From Actinokineospora fastidiosa (lineage in GTDB: Bacteria; Actinomycetota; Actinomycetes; Mycobacteriales; Pseudonocardiaceae): a DNA stretch of 64,000 nucleotides. Both the position numbers and the translations under genes were made by a program. Of this stretch, positions 15,670-24,253 are shown piece by piece. The stretch's first letter is position 1. Each line of letters begins with the position of its first letter. The notes below the pieces were generated by a model. It saw only the letters and a list, made by a program, of their open reading frames with translations, did not search any database and was not told the DNA's origin. Location: assembly GCF_014648415.1 (NCBI RefSeq), contig NZ_BMRB01000001.1, forward strand, positions 124,001 through 188,000. The letters are read 5' to 3'.

Positions 15670-18600
15670 TCAGGCGCGGGGGAGACGGCGGATGGTCTGG
15701 GTGGGTTCGGGCTCGGGTTCGGCCTCGGCGCGCAGTTCCTCGATCCGCTCGGCCAGCCCGGCGACCGTGGGGACCTCGAACAGGCTGCGCATCGGCAGCC
15801 GCACGCCGGTCGCGGAGCGCAGGGCGGCGATGAGCTGCACGGCGACGAGCGAGTTGCCGCCCAGGGCGAAGAAGTCGTCGTGCACGCCGATGGCGCCGAC
15901 GCCGAGGCTGTCCTGCCAGGCGCGGACGATGACCGCCTCCAGTTCGGTGCGCGGCCCGGCCGACGCGTCGCCCTCGACGACCACGGTCGTCTCGGCGGCG
16001 GTGTCGGCCGGGGTGTGCGCGCGGGCGGCGATCTCGGCCACGGACACCGGGGTGATGACGACCTGCGCGCCCAGCCCGGCGGCCAGGCTGCGGCGGAACG
16101 CGGCCACGCCGTCGGCGGGCGCGATGTCGCCCGAGGCCGGGTCGCGCCGCCGGGCGGGCGCGGGCGCGGAGCCCAGCCCGCCGGTCACCGCGTCCTGGTC
16201 GACGCGGCGCAGCAGGAACTCCGACACCGCGACCAGCTCGCGGCCGTCGTCGTCCACGAGGGACAGGTCGGCGACCACGAGCTCGTCGCCGTCGGAGGGC
16301 CGGTAGCGCAGGTGGCTGTGGAAGCGCTCGGGCAGCCGGTCGCGCACGACGACCCGGCCGTAGGACATCGGCAGGTAGGTGCCCGAGCCCCGGCCAGCGC
16401 CGAACGCGGTGGCCACGTCGAGCAGCGCCGGGTGCAGCACCCAGTCGTCGCCCTCGGCGGCAGGTGGCGCGACGATCGTCGCCAGTTCCTCGTCGGCGGC
16501 GGCGCGGTGCTCGCGCAGCGACGCCCACCGCGGCCCGAAGCTCAGCATGCTCGTGCGGCCGGTGCCGAACCCGGTGGTGGCGTCCAGCGGCTCGGTGCGG
16601 GCGGCCACGGCGGAGACGTCCAGCTTCTCCCCCGCCGACTCGCCCCACTCCGCGGCGCCCTGGACGTGCCGGGTGACGACGCCGCCGCGCCTGCCCTGCA
16701 CGACGAACTCCGCCGTCGTCCCGGACACGGTCAGCACGACCTCGTAGCGCGCCGCGTCGCCGTCCGGCACCGCGAACGGCTCCAGGAAGACGACGTCGCG
16801 CAGCTCCACGCTCCCCGCGCCGGGCACGGCCGCGGCGAACGCGGCCCGCGCGCACTCCAGGTGCGCGGTGCCGGGCACGACCGCGGTCCCGCCGATGCGG
16901 TGCTCGTCGAGCAGCCAGTGCGTCGCCGGGGTGACGATCCCGTGCGCGACGGCCTGGTCGCCGGTCACCGACAGCGTGGTCAGCACCGGGTGGTCGATGG
17001 CGGAGTCGACGGTGACCTGGCCGGACTGGGCGAGCGCCGCGGTCTCCACCGCCATGCCCAGCTCCGCCCAGCCGCCCCAGTTCTGCGACAGCAGCGGGGC
17101 GCGCCATCCTCGGCCCGCGCGGGCGTGCGCGTCGAGGAAGGCGTTGGCCGCGCAGTAGTCGACCTGGCCGAACCCGCCGAGGACCGAGGTCACTGACGAG
17201 CACAGGACCACGAAGTCCAGCTCGTCGCCGCCGAACACCGAGGCCAGCGCCAGCGTGCCGGTGAGCTTGGGGGCCAGCACCCGCTCGGCCGCCGCCCGCT
17301 CCTTGACCTCGGCGACACCGCCGCCCGCGACACCCGCGGCGTGCACGACGCCGTCGAGGCCGCCGAACGCCTCGACCGCGGCCGCGCGCACCCGGCGCAG
17401 GCTGTCCACATCGGTCACGTCGGCGGCGAGCACCAGCACCTCGGCGCCCGCGGCCTCCATCCGCCGGATCGCGGCGATGGCCCGCCCGATCCGCGAGGTC
17501 GGGCCGTCGCCGTGCACGGCGAGGTGGGTGTCCCACTCCGCGCGCGGCGGCAGACCGGCCCGCGCGGTCAGCACCAGCTTGGCCTTCGCGCGCACGGCGA
17601 GGTCCTCGGCCAGGGTGATGCCGATGCCGCCGAGCCCGCCGGTGATCAGGTAGCGGCCGCCGTCGCGGATGCCGTCCTCGGCCTCGGTGAGGCGCACGTC
17701 GTCGAACCCGAGCACCCAGCGCCGGTTGCCGCGCAGGGTGACCTCGCGGTCGGTGGCCGGCCTGCGCAGCTCGTCGAGCAGGGCGGCGTCGCCGTCGGCG
17801 TCGATGAGCCGCAGCTCCAGGTCGGGCAGCTCGGCGGGCAGCACCCGGGCGATGCCCAGCAGCGTCGCGTGCTCGGGCCGGGTGAGGTCGTCGCCGCGGA
17901 CGTCGCCGATGCCCGAGCACACGATGTCCAGGCGCGCCGATCGACCGGCGAGCGCCTGCGCCAGGCCCAGCGCGCTGTGGAAGCCGCGCTCCTGCGCCGC
18001 CCACACCGCCGCCGGGTCCTCCCCCGCCGGGTCCCCGTCGAGGGCGAAGGCGTGGACGATGTGCTCCGGCAGGTCCGCGCCCAGCGCGGCCACCATGGCC
18101 TCGTAGTCGGCGCGCTCGCCGGGCCGCACGGTGAACCCGTCGTCGGTGCGGGCGAAGGCGTCCCCGGCCCGGACCCGCAGGGCGGCCATGCCCTCGGCCA
18201 GCGCGTCGGCGCGCGGGCCGTCGCCCAGCAGCAGGACCCGGCCGAGCTGCCCGCGCGGGGCGGTGGCGACGGCCTGGCGCCAGACCGGCACGGCGAACCA
18301 GTCGTCGAGCGGGCGGGGGCCGCGCGGCTTGGCGACCGTCTCCTCCGGGTCGGGGTCCACCCAGTAGCGCTTGCGCTCGAACGGGTACACCGGCAGCGGC
18401 ACCCGGCCAGCGTCGGGCGCCGAGGGCAGCCGCACCGGCAGGCCCAGGGTCCACAGCGTGGCCGCGGCGGTGGCGAAGACCTCCGGCTCGCCCTGGCCCG
18501 GCAGGCTGGTCAGCGGGGCGAGGCCGCGCTGGGCCTCGTCGGCCCTGGCCACCTGCATGCGGGCCAGCCCGGCCAGCTGCCTGCCCGGACCGACCTCCAG

Positions 18601-20961
18601 CAGCTGCCACGGCCCGTCCGCGGCGAGCAGGGTGGCCACGGCCGCGCCGAAGCGCACGGGCTGCCGCAGGTGCGCGGCCCAGTAGGCGGGGTCGGTCGCC
18701 TGCTCGTCGGTCAGCCAGTCACCGGTCACATTGGACAGAACCGGGATGGCGGGCGCGGCCAGCGGCACCGACCGCATGAACTCGGTGAACGCGGGCAGGA
18801 TCGGGTCCATCATCGCCGAGTGGAACGCGTGCGAGGTGCGCAGCGCCTTCGCCTTGACGCCCCGGTCGGCCAGGTCGGCCGCGTACGCCTCGACCGCGGC
18901 GGTCTCGCCCGCCACCACGCAGGTGCCCGGGCCGTTCACCGTGGCGACCGAGAGGCCCTCCGGCAGCTCGACGTCGGCCTCGTCCAGCTGGACCGCGAGC
19001 ATCGCGCCCGGGGGCAGCGACTGCATGAGCCTGCCGCGCTCCGCGACCACGCGCAGCGCGTCCGGCAGGGTGAACACGCCCGCGACGGTGGCCGCGGCGT
19101 ACTCGCCGATGGAGTGGCCCAGCATCGCCGCGGGCCGCACGCCGACCGACTCCCACAGCCGCGCCAGGGCGTACTCGACGGTGAACAGCGCGGGCTGGGT
19201 GTGGCGGGTCTGCCCGATCAGCTCGCCTGTGCCCGGGTCCAGCAGCAGGGCGCGCAGGTCCTCGCCCAGCACGGAAACGCACTCGTCCACGGCGGCGGCG
19301 AACACGGGCTCGCGCTCGTACAGCGCCGCGGCCATCCCGGCGTACTGGGAGCCCTGGCCGGAGAACAGGAACGCCACCCTGGGCTCCCCCGCCACCCCGG
19401 TGATGCGGCGGCGCTTGGCCTTCAGCGCGGCGACGGCGTCGGCGGTGTCCTCGGCGACCACGGCGGCGCGGTGCGCGTGCGCGGCGCGGCCCTCGCGCAG
19501 GGTCATGGCCACGTCCGGCAGCGCGACGTCGGTGTTCGCCAGGTGGTCGGCGAGGTCGGCGACGGCCTTGTCCAGCGCCGCCGCGCTGCGTGCGGACACC
19601 TGGATCACCTGCGGGCCCGCCGCGCGCGGCGCGGGCCGGGGCGCGGGCGCCTGCTCCAGCAGCACGTGCGCGTTGGTGCCGCCGATGCCGAAGGAGCTGA
19701 CCCCCGCGCGGCGCGGCACGCCGTCGGGCTCCCAGCGGGTCAGCGAGTCGGCCACCCAGAACGGGGTCGCGGCGAAGTCGATGGCCGGGTTGGGGCGCTC
19801 GTAGTTGATCGTCGGCGGGATCAGCCCGTGCTCCATGGCCAGCACGACCTTGATCAGGCTGATGATGCCCGCCGCCTGCGACAGGTGCCCGATGTTGGAC
19901 TTCACCGACCCGATGCCGCACCAGCCCCGGTCGGCGGTGTCCTGCCCGTACACCGAGGACAGCGCGGCCACCTCGATCGGGTCGCCGACTGCCGTCCCGG
20001 TGCCGTGCGCCTCGATGTAGGTCACGGTGCGCGGGTCGACCCCGGCCATGGCGACGGCCTGGGCGATCGCCTCGGCCTGCCCGTCCTGGCTGGGCGCGGT
20101 GAAGCCGACCTTGCCGGCGCCGTCGTTGTTGATCGCGTTGCCGAGCACGACCGCGCGGATGGTGTCGCCGTCGGCGACGGCGTCGGAGAGCCGCTTGATG
20201 AGCGCGACGCCGACGCCACTGCCCCACACCGTGCCGTTGGCGCCCGCGTCGAACGGGCGGCAGTGCGCGTCGGGCGAGGTGAAGCCGTCCATGCCGAGGT
20301 AGCCGACGCCCTGCGGGAACTCGATGTTGACCCCGCCCGCGAGCGCCATGTCGCACTCGTGGTTGCGCAGCGCCTCGCAGGCCAGGTGGAACGCGACGAG
20401 CGATGTGGAGCACGCCGTGTGCACGGTCAGGCTGGGGCCGCGCAGGTCGAGCTTGTACGCCGGGAGGGTCGCCACGTAGTTGGGCGAGTTGCCGGTGGCC
20501 AGCGACACCAGGTTGTACGGCGACGCGCCCACCGCGGCGTTGCGCAGCACGTTCTCCCACAGGTAGTCGTTGCCGCCCGTGCCCGCGTAGACGCCGATCG
20601 GGCCGTCGTAGCGGGCCGGGTCGTAGCCCGCGTCCTGCAGCGCGGTGAAGCAGGACTCCATGAACAGCCGGTGGTTGGGGCTGGCGACCCGGGCCTCCAG
20701 CTCGGACATGCCGAACAGGCCCGCGTCGAACTCGTCGAAGCCGGTGACCATGGGCGCGGCCGACACCCAGCCCGGGTCGTCCACCTCGGCCGGTTTGGCG
20801 CCCCTGGCCAGCTGTTCCTCCCGGGTGAATCGGGTGACCGACTCGACGCCGTCGACCAGGTTGCGCCAGAAGGCGGCCGTGTCGGGCGCGCCGGGGACGC
20901 GCGCGGCGACGCCGACGATCGCGATGGGCTCCGCGCCGGGAGTGTCTTCTGGGTGGGTCAT
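15670..20961 (-). CDS. Type I PKS module KS-AT-KR-DH-ACP
   Basis: A 1763-residue polyketide module. Ketosynthase (about 10-435) with Cys184 (TACSTS), EAHGTGT and NIGHL. Acyltransferase (about 535-830) with Ser617 in GHSIGEY and the HAFH motif that favours malonyl-CoA. Ketoreductase with the nucleotide site GGLGGIG and Tyr1269 (VDYCAAN). Dehydratase-type hotdog with His1354 in HRIGGTAVVP. Carrier protein with Ser1704 (LGGNSLVAV). The order KR before DH is unusual. The second DH motif reads HPALLDVATA and lacks the usual Gln/His after Asp, so dehydration may be impaired. The ATG at 20961 follows AAGGAG at good spacing. It starts immediately after the upstream NRPS stop. It would add one C2 unit, reduced to hydroxyl or alkene. 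Confidence 0.92.
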   Translation of the reverse strand: MTHPEDTPGAEPIAIVGVAARVPGAPDTAAFWRNLVDGVESVTRFTREEQLARGAKPAEVDDPGWVSAAPMVTGFDEFDAGLFGMSELEARVASPNHRLFMESCFTALQDAGYDPARYDGPIGVYAGTGGNDYLWENVLRNAAVGASPYNLVSLATGNSPNYVATLPAYKLDLRGPSLTVHTACSTSLVAFHLACEALRNHECDMALAGGVNIEFPQGVGYLGMDGFTSPDAHCRPFDAGANGTVWGSGVGVALIKRLSDAVADGDTIRAVVLGNAINNDGAGKVGFTAPSQDGQAEAIAQAVAMAGVDPRTVTYIEAHGTGTAVGDPIEVAALSSVYGQDTADRGWCGIGSVKSNIGHLSQAAGIISLIKVVLAMEHGLIPPTINYERPNPAIDFAATPFWVADSLTRWEPDGVPRRAGVSSFGIGGTNAHVLLEQAPAPRPAPRAAGPQVIQVSARSAAALDKAVADLADHLANTDVALPDVAMTLREGRAAHAHRAAVVAEDTADAVAALKAKRRRITGVAGEPRVAFLFSGQGSQYAGMAAALYEREPVFAAAVDECVSVLGEDLRALLLDPGTGELIGQTRHTQPALFTVEYALARLWESVGVRPAAMLGHSIGEYAAATVAGVFTLPDALRVVAERGRLMQSLPPGAMLAVQLDEADVELPEGLSVATVNGPGTCVVAGETAAVEAYAADLADRGVKAKALRTSHAFHSAMMDPILPAFTEFMRSVPLAAPAIPVLSNVTGDWLTDEQATDPAYWAAHLRQPVRFGAAVATLLAADGPWQLLEVGPGRQLAGLARMQVARADEAQRGLAPLTSLPGQGEPEVFATAAATLWTLGLPVRLPSAPDAGRVPLPVYPFERKRYWVDPDPEETVAKPRGPRPLDDWFAVPVWRQAVATAPRGQLGRVLLLGDGPRADALAEGMAALRVRAGDAFARTDDGFTVRPGERADYEAMVAALGADLPEHIVHAFALDGDPAGEDPAAVWAAQERGFHSALGLAQALAGRSARLDIVCSGIGDVRGDDLTRPEHATLLGIARVLPAELPDLELRLIDADGDAALLDELRRPATDREVTLRGNRRWVLGFDDVRLTEAEDGIRDGGRYLITGGLGGIGITLAEDLAVRAKAKLVLTARAGLPPRAEWDTHLAVHGDGPTSRIGRAIAAIRRMEAAGAEVLVLAADVTDVDSLRRVRAAAVEAFGGLDGVVHAAGVAGGGVAEVKERAAAERVLAPKLTGTLALASVFGGDELDFVVLCSSVTSVLGGFGQVDYCAANAFLDAHARAGRGWRAPLLSQNWGGWAELGMAVETAALAQSGQVTVDSAIDHPVLTTLSVTGDQAVAHGIVTPATHWLLDEHRIGGTAVVPGTAHLECARAAFAAAVPGAGSVELRDVVFLEPFAVPDGDAARYEVVLTVSGTTAEFVVQGRRGGVVTRHVQGAAEWGESAGEKLDVSAVAARTEPLDATTGFGTGRTSMLSFGPRWASLREHRAAADEELATIVAPPAAEGDDWVLHPALLDVATAFGAGRGSGTYLPMSYGRVVVRDRLPERFHSHLRYRPSDGDELVVADLSLVDDDGRELVAVSEFLLRRVDQDAVTGGLGSAPAPARRRDPASGDIAPADGVAAFRRSLAAGLGAQVVITPVSVAEIAARAHTPADTAAETTVVVEGDASAGPRTELEAVIVRAWQDSLGVGAIGVHDDFFALGGNSLVAVQLIAALRSATGVRLPMRSLFEVPTVAGLAERIEELRAEAEPEPEPTQTIRRLPRA

Positions 20962-20962
20962 C

Positions 20963-23900
20963 TCAGTCTCCTTGGGCGCCGCGGCGCGGAACGGGTCGGG
21001 TCGGGCGAGGCCGGGCGCGCCGGGCGGCGGCACGCTGGGCGGCCCTGGCCAGCTCGGGGCGGCCGCCGTCGCCGTCGAGGTAGCGGGCCAGGGCCCGGAC
21101 GTTGGGGTGGCGGAACAGGTCGAGCAGCGGGACCTGGCGGCCGGTGGCCTTGGTGAGCCGCGCGTGCACCGCGGCCATGGCCATCGAGTCGCCGCCGATG
21201 TCGAAGAAGTTGTCCGACGGGCGGACCGGCCTGCCGATGACCGCCTGCCAGATCTCGCCGACCAGCCGCTCGGTGGGCGTCTCCGGGCCGCCCGCGACGG
21301 CCCGCTCCGGCGCGGGCGCGACCATGGCGCCGGGCGCGGGCGTGCGCACGGCGGCCCTGGGCAGGTGCGCGGCCACCTCGGCGGCCGGGACGTCCGGGCA
21401 AGCCGCGAGCGCGCCCGCCAGCTCGGTCAGGTCCGCGAGCAGGGCGTCGATCCGCTCGGCGTCGAAGAGGTCCGGGTTGTAGACGGTCTCGACGGCGACG
21501 TTCCGGGGGTCGAGGTAGAGGGTCAGGTCGAACGGCGACCCGGGCTTGGCGACCCGGACCGGCTCGGCGGCGCAGCCGGGCAGCCGCGCCGCCGGGTCGG
21601 CGAAGTCCAGGACGTTCAGCATGACCTGCACCAGCGGCGCGTGCGACGGGTCGCGGCCCGCCCCCAGCGCGGCGACGATCCTGTCCAGCGCCGCGGCCGG
21701 GTGCGCGGCCGCCGCCCGCAGCTCGTCGCCGACCCTGGCGACCCGCTCGGCGAAGGTGCCGCCGCCGCGCAGCCGCAGGGGCACGGTGTCGACGAAGAAC
21801 CCGACGACGTCCTCGAACTCGGCGTGCTCGCGGTCGGCGAGCACCAGGCCCACGACGTGGTCGGGACCGCCGGTGAGCCGGTCGACGAGTTCGCCGAACG
21901 CGGCCATCAGCACGGTCGCGGGCGTGGTCGCCATGCGCCGGGCGAGGTCGCGCACGGCGTCGGCCCGCTCGACGGCCGCCGCCGCCTCGGCGCCCCGGTA
22001 GGTCGGCGTGGGCGGGCGGGGCCGGTCGCGCGGCAGGTCGAGCACGGTCGGCGCGCCCGCCAGGTGCGCGGTCCACCAGCGCAGGTCGTCCGGGCCCTGC
22101 CTGCGGTCGCGCTCGGCGCGCCAGTGGGCGTAGTCGGCGTACCCCGTGCGCAGGGGCGGCAGCTCGCGGCCAGCGTAGGCGTCGGCGAGGTCGCGGTAGA
22201 ACGCGTCCTGCGACCAGCCGTCGAACACCGCGTGGTGCAGGGTGATCCCGAGGACGTGCTCGTCGGGCGCGGTCCGGTAGAGGCGCGCCCGCCACGCGGG
22301 CCCGGCGGCCAGGTCCAGCGGGGTGGCGGCGTCCTCGGCGAGCAGGCCGGGGATGTCGGCGCTGGCCACCTCGCGGATGTCGAGCGGGACGTCGGCGGGC
22401 TCGTCGCGGACCGCGTACGGCACGCCCGCGGTCTGCGGGATCCGCCAGCGCAGCACGTCGTGCCGGGCGGCCACGGCCCGCAGCGCGCCGCGCAGCGCGG
22501 GCACGTCCAGCTCGCCGCGCAGGCGGGTCGCCAGCGCGATGTTGTAGGGGGCGCTCGCCGGGGCCAGCTGGTCCATGAACCACAGCCGGTGCTGCGGCGG
22601 CGACAGCGCGGGGGCGCTGCCGGTCGGCACCGGCGGACCGGTCAGCGGCTCGGCCTTGGCCACCCGCTCGGCGATCCCGGCGACGGTCCGGCCGTCGAAC
22701 ACCGCCTCGACGGCGACGCCCACGCCCAGCGCGGTGCGCAGCGCGGCGACCATCCGCATGGCGGCCAGCGAGTGCCCGCCCTCGGCGAGGAAGTCGGCGT
22801 CGCGGGTGGGCGCCCGCCCGATGGCCGCCGTCCACGCGCGCGCCACCTCGGCCTCGACCGGATCGGTGAAGTCCTCAGTGGACCGGCTCAGCAGCACCGA
22901 GCGGTCCACCTTGCCGCTGGGGGTGAGCGGGAGCGCGGGCACCCGCACCACGCGGGCGGGCACCAGCGCCGACGGCAGCAGCCGGGCCGCGCGCTCGACC
23001 AGGTCGTCCGGCGCGGTCTCGGGCGCGACCACGGCGACGAGCGTGTCGCCGTCCACCAGGACCGCGCACTCGGCGACGCCGTCGATCCCGCTCAGCACGG
23101 CCTCGGTCTCGGCGGGCTCGACCCGCTGGCCGCGGATCTTGACCTGCCGGTCCAGCCTGCCCAGGTACGCCAACCGGCCGTCGGGCAGCACCCGGACCCG
23201 GTCGCCGGTGCGGTAGAGCCGCGCGCCGGGCTCGCCGGAGAACGGGTCGGGGATGAAGCGGTCGGCGGTCAGGCCCGGCTTGCCGAGGTACCCCCTGGCC
23301 ACGCCGGGACCGCCGACGAGCAGCTCGCCCTCATCCACCAGACGCAGCTGAGCGTCCACGACATAGAGCCGGTGACCGCCGGTGGCCGCGCCGATCGGCA
23401 GCACGGCCTCCCCGCCGGTCGCCTCGGCGGTGGTCACCGAGACCGTGGTCTCGGTGGGGCCGTACATGTTGAAGAACCGCCGCGGGCCCGCCCGCAGCCA
23501 GCGCCGGGCCAGGGCGGCCGGGACGACGTCGCCGCCGCTGAGCACGGTCGTCCACTGGGGAACCGCGCGCGGGTCGACCAGGGCGAGCACTGCCGGGGTG
23601 AGGAACCCCCAGTCCACGCCGTGCGCGACGACGAACTCCGCCAGCCGCCGGGGATCGGCGCGGTCGGCCTCCGTGGTGAGCATGACGCAGCCGCCGACCG
23701 CGAGCGGGACGAGCAGGTCGATGAGGCTGGCGTCGAAGCCGACCGAGCAGGCGGCCAGCGCGCGCGTGTCCGGCCCGGCGGCCAGCAGCCGCGCGGTCTC
23801 GACGATGTAGTTGTGGAGGTTCGCGTGGGTGACGAGCACGCCCTTGGGGACGCCGGTCGAGCCGGACGTGTAGAGCACGTAGGCCAGCGATCCCGCGTCG

Positions 23901-24253
23901 ACGGCCGGGACCAGGTCGGCGGCGGACGCGCGCACCTCGGAGACGACCGCGACCGCGCCGGAGTCCGCGAGCACCGCCGCGACGCGCCCCTCGGGCAGCG
24001 CCGGGTCGATCGGGACGTACGCCCCGCCGCTGAGCAGCACGCCCAGGACGGCCACGACCAGGTCCGGCGTCCGCGCCACGCGCACGCCCACCCGGTCCTC
24101 CGGCCGCACGCCCCGCGCCCGCAGCTCCTCGGCCAGCCCGCAGGCCCGCTCCCACAGCTGGGCGTAGGTGAGCGTGGTGTCCCACTGCCGCACCGCGGGC
24201 GCGTCGCCCCGCGTCCGGGCGTGCGCGGCGATCAGGTCGAGCACGGTGGTCAT
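20963..24253 (-). CDS. NRPS A-PCP-C-PCP
   Basis: A 1096-residue protein with an unusual domain order. The adenylation domain comes first (about 10-440; YTSGSTGVPKG, YGPTE, SGKVD), then carrier 1 (Ser495, GGHSLAAM). A condensation domain follows with His673 (HHAVFDG), then a second carrier (Ser1023, GGDSMAMA) without its own adenylation domain. My manual code is DAIFLGMVSK. It is not one I recognise and most resembles codes for aliphatic residues such as Val, Ile or Leu. The second carrier must be loaded in trans or receive a chain from elsewhere. Its ATG overlaps the stop of the LanB-like gene (ATGA). Confidence 0.9.
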   Translation of the reverse strand: MTTVLDLIAAHARTRGDAPAVRQWDTTLTYAQLWERACGLAEELRARGVRPEDRVGVRVARTPDLVVAVLGVLLSGGAYVPIDPALPEGRVAAVLADSGAVAVVSEVRASAADLVPAVDAGSLAYVLYTSGSTGVPKGVLVTHANLHNYIVETARLLAAGPDTRALAACSVGFDASLIDLLVPLAVGGCVMLTTEADRADPRRLAEFVVAHGVDWGFLTPAVLALVDPRAVPQWTTVLSGGDVVPAALARRWLRAGPRRFFNMYGPTETTVSVTTAEATGGEAVLPIGAATGGHRLYVVDAQLRLVDEGELLVGGPGVARGYLGKPGLTADRFIPDPFSGEPGARLYRTGDRVRVLPDGRLAYLGRLDRQVKIRGQRVEPAETEAVLSGIDGVAECAVLVDGDTLVAVVAPETAPDDLVERAARLLPSALVPARVVRVPALPLTPSGKVDRSVLLSRSTEDFTDPVEAEVARAWTAAIGRAPTRDADFLAEGGHSLAAMRMVAALRTALGVGVAVEAVFDGRTVAGIAERVAKAEPLTGPPVPTGSAPALSPPQHRLWFMDQLAPASAPYNIALATRLRGELDVPALRGALRAVAARHDVLRWRIPQTAGVPYAVRDEPADVPLDIREVASADIPGLLAEDAATPLDLAAGPAWRARLYRTAPDEHVLGITLHHAVFDGWSQDAFYRDLADAYAGRELPPLRTGYADYAHWRAERDRRQGPDDLRWWTAHLAGAPTVLDLPRDRPRPPTPTYRGAEAAAAVERADAVRDLARRMATTPATVLMAAFGELVDRLTGGPDHVVGLVLADREHAEFEDVVGFFVDTVPLRLRGGGTFAERVARVGDELRAAAAHPAAALDRIVAALGAGRDPSHAPLVQVMLNVLDFADPAARLPGCAAEPVRVAKPGSPFDLTLYLDPRNVAVETVYNPDLFDAERIDALLADLTELAGALAACPDVPAAEVAAHLPRAAVRTPAPGAMVAPAPERAVAGGPETPTERLVGEIWQAVIGRPVRPSDNFFDIGGDSMAMAAVHARLTKATGRQVPLLDLFRHPNVRALARYLDGDGGRPELARAAQRAAARRARPRPTRPVPRRGAQGD

